From: Gymnopilus junonius
Taxonomy: Eukaryota > Basidiomycota > Agaricomycetes > Agaricales > Galerinaceae
DNA: 64,000 nt
Reading direction: 5' to 3'
NCBI GenBank assembly: GCA_015501075.1
Contig: JADNYJ010000191.1
Span: 1 to 64,000, forward strand
The notes below the pieces were generated by a model, which was not told the origin of the DNA, did not search any database, and saw only the letters and a list, made by a program, of their open reading frames with translations. How positions within the stretch are numbered: the first letter of the stretch is position 1; the number at the start of each line of letters is the position of its first letter. Position numbers and translations under genes: made by a program. Positions 45,159 to 55,741 of the stretch are shown piece by piece.

Positions 45159-48100
45159 TTGGAACCTCTGACCCCTCCGCTTCCTCCAACTACTCCTACG
45201 GTTACACCTCTGACCCCTCCGACCTCTGTAGCATCTTCTGATGCACCTCACGTCTCGCTAATCAATGCAGCTGCTTTCGCAAGAGCATGCAAGTTACCTG
45301 GTGCTCAAAGTTTCACGGTTCACCTCTCCGATCCTGCTATCTCTGCTCACACCACTTCCATCTCCGACGAAGCACCTGATCTGTCTGGTATTCCTCCTGA
45401 ATACCATGACTTTGTGGATGTCTTCAGTAAATCTAAAGCTGACATGCTCACACCCCATTGACCTTATGACCTCGAGATCAATCTCAAACCTGGCAGTTCC
45501 CCTCCTGTTGGAAATATGTACTCCCTTTTGCAATCCGAACTTCAATCCCTCTGAGAATTTATCGACGAGCACCTCCGAATCGGTTTCATTCAACCTTCAA
45601 CCTCTCTGCACGGCACTCCGATCCTTTTCGTTCGCAAAAAGGATGGATCACTACGACTTTGCGTCGACTTTAGAGGATTAAACAAGATCATGAAGAAAGA
45701 CCGATATCCACTTCTGCTCATCTCCAACCTCCTGTCCACTGCTGGTAAAGCACGCATCTATACGGCGATTGACCTCCGACATGCCTATCACCTAGTCCAC
45801 ATAGCGGAAGGTGACGAATGGAAAACAGCATTCTGAACACGCTATGGATTGTTTGAATGGAACATTATGCCATTTGGACTGTCCAATGCACCTGCCGTTT
45901 TTCAATGCTTCATGAACAACATACTAAGTGATTTATTAGATGTGTCTGTCATCATTTACCTTGACAACATCCTGATCTACTCCGATGATCCTACCCAGCA
46001 TAAGGAACATGTTCATGAAGTCCTCCGACGTCTCCGACAACATGGTCTGTATGCCTGTTCTGACAAATGCAATTTCTCTATGAACACAGTTAATTACCTT
46101 GGATTCATTCTTTCACCAGAAGGCCTCAAAATGGATGAAAGCAAGATCAAGACTATCCAAGACTGGCCCAAACCCAAGAAGATTAAGGATGTTCAATCCT
46201 TCTTAGGTTTCATGAATTTCTACCAATGATTTATCTCCAACTACTCTGACATTGTTGTTCCGCTCACCTGACTCACTAGGAAAGGAACCCCTTGGCAATT
46301 CAATGACGCTGCTCGAAAAGCCTTCAACAAGCTCAAGAAAGTGTTTACAACTGCTCTGATACTTACTCACTGGGTTCCTGACCATCCGATTATTGTGGAA
46401 ACAGATGCTTCTGACTATGCGCTTGGAGCAATCCTCTCCATCCGCACCTCCAATGACGAGATTCACCCTGTTGCATTTCACTCACGTACTTTCACAGGTC
46501 CTGAAATCAACTACGACACCCATGACAAAGAACTACTAGCAATCTTCGATGCATTTAAAGTATGGTGACATTATCTGGAAGGCTCCGCCACTCCGATCGA
46601 CATCATCACTGACCACAAGAATTTAACGTACTTTGCAACCACTAAAGTTCTTACTCACCGACAAGCCTGCTGGTCTGAATATCTCTGCCAATTCAACCTC
46701 GTCATCCGCTTCTGCCCTGGATGTCTCGGTATGAAACCTGACTCTTTAACTAGATGATGGGATGTCTATCCCAAAGGGGGAAATAGCGACTATGCAAGCA
46801 TTAACCCAAGCAACTTCTGACCCATTTTCACCCAAGAACAACTCTCCGCATCCCTCCGTGCCACCCAACTCTTTGAACCCACCCTCTGGCAGTATCCCTC
46901 ATGGACTCCACCTACTCCGACACGACATCCTCACTGCACTACCCTCTGACCCGGTTTACCTTGCTCACATGAAGGAACCAAAACCACACTGGTCCCTTGA
47001 TCCAGATGGTTACCTCCGTCATGAATCATGCATCTACGTTCCTGATGCATCTGACCTCCGACTCCGCATCCTCCGACACAAGCACGATCATATCCTTGCC
47101 GGACACCCTGGACAAAATAAGACGACTAGTCTTATCCTTCGTGAATACACCTGGCCCAGACTACGAGACTTCATGAAGAAGTATTGCAAATCATGTATGA
47201 CATGTATGCATTCCAAACCTCAATGACACAAACCCTATGGATTGCTCAAGCAGCTCCTGATCCCCGAACATCCCTGGAATTCAATATCAATGGACTTTAT
47301 CGAAATCCTTCCGACATCCGATGGACACAATGTGATCCTAGTCATTGTTGACTGACTCACCAAGCAAGCTATATTCATTCCGACCACCTCAGCTTGCACC
47401 TCCGAAGACCTTGCCATGCTTTTCATCATTCATGTGTTCTCCAAGCACGGCATCCCCGAACACGTCACCTCCGACCGCAGACCTGAATTCGTCTCCCGCT
47501 TCTTCCGATCCTTAGGAAAAGCACTTGACATGAAACTCCATTTCACTTCCGGATACCATCCTGAAGGTGATAGCCAGACTGAATGCACTAATCAGACACT
47601 AAAGCAATACCTCCAAATTTATTGCAACTATCAGCAAGATAATTGGTCAAGTCTATTACCTCTTGCAGAGTTTGCTTACAACAATGCTCCTAGTGCTACT
47701 ACTGGCATTTCACCATTCTTTGCTAATAAAGGTTACTACCCTAACATGGCTATCCACCCCAAACATGACCTTGCCTCCGCTCATGCTCACAATTTTGTTG
47801 TTGATCTAGATGAATTACACAAAGAACTCAAGAATGCTATCACTGAATCACAAAAGTGTTATCAAGTCTCCACTGACCTCCGATGCACTCTGCCCCCCGA
47901 CTTCCAAGTCGGACAGCAAGCATTCATCAAAGCAAAGTTCTTCCGCACCACACGTCCCTCCAAGAAACTCTCCGAAAAATATTATGGTCCTTTTGATATC
48001 ATCGCCAAAGCCGGCACACACTCTTTTACTTTACGACTTCCTGACTCCATGCACGGTGTTCACCCCGTTTACCACGTTTCTATGCTGGAACCATTTACTC

Positions 48101-48399
48101 CGAATGATATTCCGAATTGGACTCAATCTCTGCCTCTGCCTGTTGAAGTCGAAGGCGAAATCGAATATGAAATCGCTGAAGTCCTCGACTCCAAGCTTGA
48201 TCAACGATGCAAGTGCAAACTATTGTACTTGGTTCGCTGGTTAGGTTATGAAGGCACCGATGAAGAACAATCCTGGCTCCCAGCTACTGAACTCGAACAC
48301 ATGCCCGACCTCATCTCCGACTTTCACTCTGCTTACCCTGACAAACCAGACCTCTTTCATCTCTCACTTAGCTTACAATTCACCAAAAAACATCATTAA
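45159..48399 (+). pseudogene. pol: Gypsy-2 pol: reverse transcriptase, RNase H, integrase, chromodomain
   Basis: Reverse transcriptase starts near 45390 ([40 protein letters not shown]). The catalytic YxDD box near 45960 reads YLDN, so the second catalytic aspartate is lost; GACGAC to GACAAC is again a CpG change. RNase H follows ([30 protein letters not shown]). Integrase has HHCC zinc ligands (AGHPGQNK, CKSCMTCMHSKPQ) and core motifs (SMDFIEIL, SDRRPEF, GYHPEGDSQTEC). The chromodomain is IEYEIAEVLDSK, LYLVRWLGYEG, SWLPATELEH. About ten internal stops are TGA at arginine positions. The last ORF (47416-48399) is open. Confidence 0.92.
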
Positions 48400-48462
48400 C
48401 AAGAAAAGACAAGTATATAGAAAAAGACAAGAAAAGAAAAAAAAAAAACTCTACAAAAACTA

Positions 48463-49506
48463 CTATCTATTGACGAGCACGCTTTGCTGGCCCTCATACA
48501 TCCTCATCCCTTCTAATCCTCCATCATCCTCATCCTCATCCTCCTCCTCATCCTCCTCCGAATCCGACAACTCATCCCTTTTCCTCTTCAACACCTTGAC
48601 CTCTCCCTCGCTATCACTCCTCGTTTCCACATCTGACCTCTCATCCTCCTGTTCACCCATCACCGCTCGACTACCTCCTCCTCCGACTCCTCTGACTCGT
48701 CCACCTCAACCTTCTTCCCGCATCTAAGGCCGCCACAACCCTCTCATACCTCTCGTTCAAATACTCCACCTCCGCGTCGATTTCCTCCTGGTCCGATGGT
48801 ACGTACTCCGATGCACTTGGCTCCGACGGTGCATATGGGGGATCTTGGATCCAGGACATGTCTTCCAACAAGTCCCGGATCTCCCTCAGGTATCGAGCAA
48901 TGTGCTCGATACCCGGCCCTTTCTGCGCCTCTGCCGTCATCTTGGCTTGGGCTTTGCCGCCCCCGTCGCCTTGGCTGGTTGTACCTCCGACTCTGTCCGA
49001 CCCTCCGACCTCGCAGCTCCTCTGCCGATCTTGCAAGCCTTGCCTGCACTTGGCAGCGCTTGCACGATGCTGCCTTGCTGGTACCCTCCCTAAAAACAAA
49101 TCACAAGTCAAAAATTAAATCATAACAAAGAAAAATTAAAGATGGGACTTACCTAGGCCATAGGCACTTCGCCCCCGCCTGCACGCACCGAATGCAGATG
49201 ACTCCTACCACGCCTCATACACTCTGGCCGACTCCCGCGTCGCGACTGCCTTCTTCTTTCCCTTCGCGGTTTTACTCCACTCTGCCTCTGCCCTTCTCCC
49301 TCTGCTGCCTCTGCTGCCTTGGCCACCTTCCATGCTTCTTCTGCTGCCCGTTCCGCCTCTGCATGCTCCTCTGCCTCCCGTCGCCTCTGCTCCATCCATT
49401 CTCGCTTCCGACGAAGCTCTTCCCTCTGGAGCGCAAGTTTCTGCTCCTGCGCTTCGAGGTCTTCGAGGTCTTCGAAATCCTCTGAGTCGGAATCGGTGTG
49501 CGACAT
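48463..49506 (-). pseudogene. Antisense accessory gene inside gypsy-2
   Basis: Between pol and the 3' LTR the opposite strand carries a multi-exon-like gene. It begins MSHTDSDSEDFEDLEDLEAQ (ATG 49506) and continues with a charged coiled coil (LQREELRRKREWMEQRRREAEEH) and a cysteine cluster (CIRCVQAGAKCLWP, then SCKRCQ). A probable intron GTAAGT...TTTTTAG lies at about 49092-49150. Then come GIEHIARYLREIRDLLEDMSWIQDPPYAPSEPSASEYVPSDQEEI and a highly acidic end (SEEDEEEDEDEDD). Frames change near the cysteine cluster and near 48930, so it is damaged in this copy. The spaced cysteines suggest zinc binding. Function unknown. Confidence 0.55.
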
Positions 49507-49634
49507 ATCGACAGGGGAGGTAGGATGACAATATTGAAGAGAGGACTGAACGAAAATTTCAAAACAACCAAAACCAACCAGCACATGACCATTCCCATGC
49601 ACAGGCCTCAAGGTTCGGCCTAAGGGGGAAATAC

Positions 49635-50109
49635 TGTTATATATGCGCCTCCGACCAACTCCGATCTCTGACTATATGAACTCTGACCTCATGATCCCCT
49701 CGAAGTACTACAAGTCCGGAACATGTAGACACTTAGATTACATGTAGCTAGTCAACTCCGAGTAGTGCAGAGTAACTTACACATCTGCCTGCTCACTAGT
49801 ACACATACGGTCTCCACTTAGTTTCCTCCATAGTATAAAAAACCTTAGAACTATTATTAGGTACCTCAGTTCATATATTGTTCATTAATCAATCCATGCT
49901 CTCTACTCCGCTCTCTCGTTCCGATCTGACTCCGAAATTCGAGACAACATCCAGACAATGGAGTGCAACACACATGTTGAAGCTGAAGTCTCAACCCTAT
50001 GTCTACATATGTTACGCTAAGACCAACTCCGACACCGACGTACTCCGACATAGCTCCGACGTGGATCTCCTCTGCCTACTCCGCCCTTCCCTTCATCGAG
50101 AACTTAACA
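49635..50109 (+). repeat. Gypsy-2 3' LTR
   Basis: 475 bp, nearly identical to the 5' LTR, immediately after the purine tract and followed by the CCGAT duplication. Confidence 0.93.
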
Positions 50110-50439
50110 CCGATACAACCTGACCAGCACCAATTGTCGATGACCAGGCATAACTAAAACATTGAAAGTCCTATTTTTTTTTTGCATAATTGTGTGCCCA
50201 GCATCCCTTTCCATCTGTCTGCAATGTATTTTGGAGGTCGGTAGAGAATTGAATGTGTTCTGGAGCACATAAGTTGCATGTGACACTGGGCCTAAATTTC
50301 ATGCAGGAAAAGTTTGGCTTTGTTTGTCAGGGCATCCCACCCCTACATAGTCGAAGTATGCTTGCTTCACTTCGCAATAATGAGACAATGATGAATAATA
50401 GATTAGGTAAATGATTAGAAAACTCTGTGAGCTATAGCT

Positions 50440-50585
50440 TGCACAACAGAGGAGCAGTAGCAATGACCAAGGGGGTTGAGGGGTGCAGCCCCCACAAGCT
50501 TCTTGGCTGAGCATAGCAGGCGGTTGAGTGGAGCAAGCCCGCCAATGCATAGTGGCAGCCAAAAGGCTTGTTAAGATTAAGTTTC
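50440..50585 (+). repeat. Structured repeat, CpG-poor copy
   Basis: A direct repeat of 52355-52500. It reads GGGGTGCAGCCCC where the other copy reads GGGGCGCAGCCCC, and has TG or CA at nearly all other CG positions. No coding. The surrounding 50115-51245 has no gene. Confidence 0.75.
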
Positions 50586-50969
50586 AGTATTATATGTTTA
50601 CATAAGCCAATTAAATATTTGACGATTGGACAACAGTTTTGCTTCTGCTCCTTGTTCATCGACCACTGTCACATCTCTATTGTCTTAGGTCTATCTAATC
50701 ATGAAGGATGTTCCATCACATTTACGCAACCATACAGATATTAAGTACAAGACCCTGACCTCACTCCACTTCAGTCCAAGTGTAATGAGGGGAACAAAAA
50801 GATAACCCAAAATAGGGGAGGAGCAAACAGGTGTACATGAAGTCAGGACATCTGCTTAAGTATCTATAATATAATGAGAGCTCGATGACTAATAGGTTAG
50901 GTAAATGATTATGTAACTCGAGGGAAATAATTATGTAACTCTGTGATGAGTGAAGCAAGGAGTTTCTGG

Positions 50970-51085
50970 ACTGGCCAAGGGGGTACCAGCAGAGAAATCC
51001 GAGACGTCCACTACCCTCAAGATAATTGCCATCAAAACTTGTGGGGTCCATCCATGAACCTGGGGTCTTAGTACCATATTAGGTA
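50970..51085 (+). repeat. Left arm of a 115-bp inverted repeat
   Basis: This is the reverse complement of about 52205-52318 (shared GAGACGTCCACTACCCTCAAGATAATTGCCATC stretch). Together the arms enclose about 1.1 kb, including a family A hAT copy and a hairpin MITE. The right arm keeps slightly more CpG. Confidence 0.75.
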
Positions 51086-51253
51086 AAATTGATCAGGTAG
51101 ATATCATGATTATCTCAGCTGCAAGTCCTTCATTGAGAATCCTATCCTTTGTCTGACCATTTACAATCCTATTTCTATATTGATACCAAAGTTGATCTTG
51201 AAGCACCCAACACAAGAAAATTCTGGCAAATATCACACTGAACCAGTGGTTTG

Positions 51254-51824
51254 TAGGGTTGCCGAAGTTCAGTTCAGAACTGACAGTTCAACCTGAACTG
51301 GCTGAACTGAACTGCAGTTCAGATGCAGTTCTGGTTCTCAGTTCAGCCTATGGCCAGTCAGTTCAAACTGAACTGAACTGTTTGTTGGGTGTGGTTAAAA
51401 TTATCAAATTTTGACCTTCAAAAGTGATTATTTTGGCATCAAAAAATTACCATTAGATTCCCATAATGTATAGAGAACTCCTTAGCACTAATCCAAGCAC
51501 TAGATGACATAAAACAATTTCTTAAAATGATTTTATTTATTGTGTGAGGACATGAGTTACATGACACTACCCAATGCTTGAAAAATCAGCAAATAATATA
51601 CTGTTTTGTACATATAGCAATGTCTAATGATAGAAGATAGACATATCTGTAGTCTATCTACTATTTCAAAGCCTCAGATGAAAGGAAATTTTATGTTTTG
51701 GCCATTGCCAGTTCAGAACAGTTTGAACCGGTTCAAACTGAGAACTGAACTGAACTGGGAAGTTCAGTTCCCAGTTCAGAAAATTGGCCAAAGAACTGAA
51801 CTGAACTGAACTTTGGCAACCCTA
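51254..51824. mobile_element. hAT-like non-autonomous element, family A, short copy
   Basis: A 571-bp unit with TAGGGTTGCCGAAGTTCAG at the left and GAACTTTGGCAACCCTA at the right, flanked by the 8-bp duplication GTGGTTTG (51246-51253 and 51825-51832). Dense GTTCAGTTC repeats occur near both ends. The AT-rich centre differs from the other two copies. Confidence 0.92.
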
Positions 51825-52020
51825 GTGGTTTGTTTGCATTCTCATCGAAGAACACACCAAAATGTATGGAATCACCAGAAGGGAGTAGTAAGTAGACATT
51901 CTCAGGTGGACTAGCAAGTCTGGCAGAGATATAGTCATTCATGGATGTGAGAGAGAGGGCTACATTACTGCAGGACATGTACATACACACTCTGAGTCGG
52001 CTCAGAAAGAGAGGGCGCTC

Positions 52021-52121
52021 ACACGATGGGCAAGCAACTGTCCAAATGGCCCAAAAACGAGCATTTTGTAACATAAAAGTGCTCATTTTGGGTCATTTGG
52101 ACAATTGCTTGCCCGTCGTGT
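52021..52121. repeat. Hairpin MITE-like unit
   Basis: Arms of about 45 bp (from ACACGATGGGCAAGCAACTG, and back from CAATTGCTTGCCCGTCGTGT) fold around a short loop near 52070. There are a few mismatches and no coding. No target duplication is evident. Confidence 0.7.
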
Positions 52122-52204
52122 CAGTTTAGAAACAAAAACAGGAAATTTGAACGTGTCAAGTCAGTCTAATCTTATCTCGTCGATTTGAAGTAAGTACTTG
52201 ACAG

Positions 52205-52318
52205 GAACCTGCCTAATATGGTACTAGGACCCCAGGTTCATGAACGGACCCCACGAGTTTTGATGGCAATTATCTTGAGGGTAGTGGACGTCTCGGATTT
52301 CTCCGCTGGCACCCCCTT
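52205..52318 (-). repeat. Right arm of the 115-bp inverted repeat
   Basis: Partner of 50970-51085, in reverse orientation, ending at GGCACCCCCTTGG. Confidence 0.75.
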
Positions 52319-52354
52319 GGGACTGGCACGTCGCCGAGCCAGACGCGCTACTGC

Positions 52355-52500
52355 TTTCACAACGGAGGAGCGGTAGCGACGACCAAGGGGGTCGAGGGGC
52401 GCAGCCCCCGCAAGCTTCTTGGCCGAGCAAAGCAGGAGCTTGAGCGAAGCGAGCTCTCCGTCGCGGAGCGACGGGCCAAAAAAGCTTGTATAGTATACTG
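52355..52500 (+). repeat. Structured repeat, CpG-rich copy
   Basis: A chain of short perfect hairpins: GGGGC-GCA-GCCCC (52396-52408), GAGCTTGAGCGAAGCGAGCTC (about 52435-52455) and CCGTCGC-GGA-GCGACGG (52458-52474). The same unit in CpG-decayed form is at 50440. No coding. It lies at the outer edge of the transposon island. Confidence 0.75.
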
Positions 52501-53220
52501 CAAATCCATTGAGCCAAGCAAAACAACTCACCTTGATTAGCGATCCAGGTTAGCACAGCAGCAAAACGGATTTCCAAAGGATTCCGTCCACGGTTGGTTG
52601 TCGATGGGAAAATTCCCATAACGCAAGGTTTATTATCCGCCTTTGTTGCTACATACGCCCGCACCCTCAATACCACGTTCCGGTTTGGACAGATATAACC
52701 TCCTTTTGATTGATACTGTAAACGTTACTGCTGCAATGGTTAGCTCAGGCCCTGGGATAACTAGGTCACGCGTGAGCGCAAGAAGGATTTGGATAAACCA
52801 ATCTTGCATTTGGTACTCCAGCATTCCAGCCTTGATCAAAGTTCAGATCCTTACGCCCGGCAGCCTTTACGTTCCCAGAGGGTCCTAACTAACTGGCCGC
52901 CAGACATGCTCTTTTCTAACTCCCGTTACCCCACTGCATGTCTTATGCCAATGTCACATGCAGCGGTTCATCATTCACACATTTATGCGTTCACATCGTG
53001 GATTCAGTATGTCCGACCATCATTGCTATATATCCTTCTTACCACAGCTTCGACGGGACCTGCCCTCTTACCACCTGGCCCAATTTTTTGCGGTAGTACT
53101 TGGTCAGCGTGATGTTGTTATTACTTTACAACGCCCTGGCGTCTAGTGGAGGCCAATTACAGGCCTGGGGTCTTAAACCTGCTGTATGGAAACCGTCATT
53201 TTTTCTCTGGTGACATCCTG
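52501..53220. other. Upstream region of the P450 gene
   Basis: Frames of 60-110 codons occur on both strands but none has a recognisable domain or good splice structure. I see no supportable gene. The P450 promoter must lie here. Confidence 0.4.
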
Positions 53221-55524
53221 ATGTTCCTTGCTCCATTTTTCAAGACACTTGTTTTTCCTCTTGCGGTCGCCGTTGTGTTATACCTTACTTACCAAAGAGT
53301 GGCCGCTATAAGTGTGTCAAATATACCAGGCCCCAAGCCCGAGTCTTTTCTTCTTGGTAAAGATCCCTTTTCTTCGAAGAGATAAGTATGTCTTAACTGC
53401 ACGCAATCTAGGCAATCTTCCGGAGATCTTTCAAAGTCAAGCAGGAATGCCAGATTTCAAGTATCAACGCCTTTTTGGCGACGTTGTCCGCGTCAAGGGT
53501 CCCTTCGGGGTATGGAAGTTTACATCCCAAAGTATCAGACTGAAGGAATTTTCTACAGGAAGACCGCTTGATGATTTCGGATCCAAAAGCCCTTCAGTAT
53601 ATCTTCCATACTGCAGGTGCTTGAATGATCTAATTTCTAGCTTTTCCAGTACTGAAAGAATGATAAGGTTATGGATTCCTGAAATGGCCTGAAAGGACTG
53701 AGATATCTCGCATCCTCATGGGTCGTGGACTGTTGTGGGCAGATGGTATGTAACCGACAAGCTCTACAAAAGCGCATCTAAGCATGCATCTATTTCAGGA
53801 GACACGCACAAACGGCAACGTAAGGTCATGCTTCCAGGTTTCGGCGGTGAGCTGACGTTTCAAGACTCATTTAAATATGACCTGACGAACAACTCCAGTG
53901 CCTGAGTCAAAGGCTTTCGTACCTATCTTTCAACGTGTTGGGTCTGAGGTATTGTTGTTACGCACTGCCACATCTAGCCTTTCATGAATCTTTGGTAGCT
54001 CACAGCACAGTGGAGTGATATCCTTGCGAGTTCTCCCGACCAATCTACCGTGTTCAATGTTGCATCATGGCTTTCGCGTGCTACTATGGATTCCATTGGA
54101 GAAGGTATTTTATGTTTGACCACAAAGTCTCGCGAATCATTGAATCTTTTGCCCATGGCAGCTGCTTTCGACTATCAGTTCGGTGCACTAGCGAACACTG
54201 ACAATGAGTTCATGAAGGCTTATTTCGGCCTGATGTGTGTTGCACCCTTCATGCGATCATAATCATTCTCATGCTGTCTCTAGGTCTGATACTCTAGGGT
54301 CCCCCCCAAAATCCGCTATATTTATGCAAACGATCTTTCCTGTATGGGTGCTTCAACTGATGTCCAAGTACTCTCGGGCGAGGAACCTTGTTCATGCGCG
54401 TCATACCGCGGAGCTAGCAAATGCAGTCACACGCCAACTCGTGGAATCCAAAGCCGAGGCACTCCTTCAAGGAAAAGGGAACAAGGATATACTTTCTCTT
54501 CTGGGTTCGTTATTCTTCGTCGCGGATGAATCCACTCCCACTGATTATGTCCCATAGTCAAGGCGAACGCTTCTGAGCAAGCTAGCACTCGTCTTACGGA
54601 GGAAGAAATGCTCGCCCAGATGCGGTACGTTTGCAACGGCCACAAAATATCCTTACACTCAAATCGGCATCAGAACCATATTGCTTGCTGGTCACGAAAC
54701 GAGTGCTACGTCATTATGTTGGGTTCTACTGGAACTCGCAAGACACCCCGAGGTTCAGAATAAGCTTCGAAAAGAGATAAGGGAAACGGAACTGGCGATC
54801 CATGCTCGAGGAGATAGCGACTTCAGTGCTTCAGATTTGGACAATATGCAGTATTTATCAGCAGTCATCAAGGTATGCCTGGCATCACCTAAGCTGCTCA
54901 ATTTTATATAATCCTTGCAGGAGTCCATGCGTTTCCACCCTGCTGTCTATCAGAATTATAGACAAGCCGCCCATAATGATGTTCTTCCACTTTCGAAACC
55001 GATTGACGCAACCGATGGGAAAGTCATAACCAAACTGCCGATCCCCAAAGGGATGAAGATCATCTTGTCTATTGCTGCTTACAATAGGTTTTTTTGATTT
55101 CTCTCGTCGATATGCTTGTATATTCATCGACTCTTGCAGAAATGCGGAAATATTTGGCGAAGATGCTCATATTTACAATCCAGACAGGTGGTTCAGAGAA
55201 TCGGGAGAGAAAAAGGGTCCTACATTGGGGGTACACGGAAATCTGTATGTCCAGCGTCGTTGAAAACCCTACTTTATTGATCATATCCCCGAATTCAGAC
55301 TAACTTTCGCTGGAGGGGTCCGGACATGCATCGGCTGGAGATTTGCTCTTTATGAAATGTTAGCTCTGACTGTCGAAATCATCAATAATTTTGAGCTGTT
55401 TCCGACTCCCGACATTGTTCGCCTCAGAAGAGAGGCCTGCTTGGTAATGTTGCCAACTCTCGAAGGCGAGCAACTCAAGGGAGAAAACCTGCCGCTGCGG
55501 GTTGCAATAGCACCTCGGGATTAG
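53221..55524 (+). CDS. Cytochrome P450 monooxygenase
   Basis: A membrane-bound heme monooxygenase using O2 and NADPH-P450 reductase electrons; the substrate is unknown. About thirteen exons splice in frame to a TAG at 55522-55524. The N-terminus is a membrane anchor (LVFPLAVAVVLYL) followed by the proline hinge IPGPKPESFLLG. Then come GDVVRVKGPFG, LMISDPKALQYIFHTAG, the C-helix WADGDTHKRQRKVMLPGF, the I-helix oxygen-binding motif LLAGHETSATS, the K-helix ESMRFHP (ExxR), the NPDRW meander, and the heme loop FAGGVRTCIGW with the cysteine ligand. All diagnostic residues are present and no frame break was found. The ATG at 53221 starts the anchor. It is the first host gene beyond the transposon island and stands alone, with no reductase or biosynthetic neighbours. 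The CYP family cannot be assigned without alignment. Confidence 0.93.
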
Positions 55525-55741
55525 TGAATTACCGATGACATTTACGAATTACGATTGTACTGCTTGTAAATTATGGCCATATAAGTATGCCTTTGAAATT
55601 TGAAAATTAGAAGTTCGAAAGCTGCGAACATCTCCAATGGTAATTGTCTCCAAAAGTACTACAGTTCGTGGACTGGATGTAACCCTAACCACAATATATT
55701 GTGTTGGACATTGGACCGTGGTGATGGAACATTGAGAAAAC

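Larger units (their letters stand above)
44124..50109 (+). mobile_element. Gypsy-2: full-length chromodomain Ty3/gypsy LTR retrotransposon
   Basis: The 5986-bp element has LTRs at 44124..44599 and 49635..50109, both TGTTATAT to TTAACA, flanked by the 5-bp duplication CCGAT (44119-44123 and 50110-50114). The two LTRs are nearly identical, and most differences are C/T or G/A. A purine tract AAGGGGGAAATAC abuts the 3' LTR. Gag is truncated, pol covers RT to chromodomain, and an antisense gene lies between pol and the 3' LTR. No clear tRNA-type primer site follows the 5' LTR. Confidence 0.95.

Noticed and set aside
16512..48399. TGA reassigned to arginine (altered genetic code)
   Set aside because: Host genes here use TGA as a normal terminator (enoyl-CoA hydratase, MED31, UCH37, YciI-like) and, one doubtful MED12 codon aside, contain no internal TGA. 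CpG deamination explains the pattern.
52224..52888. Possible small gene upstream of the P450
   Set aside because: Frames on both strands overlap a mobile repeat and show no recognisable domain or consistent introns.
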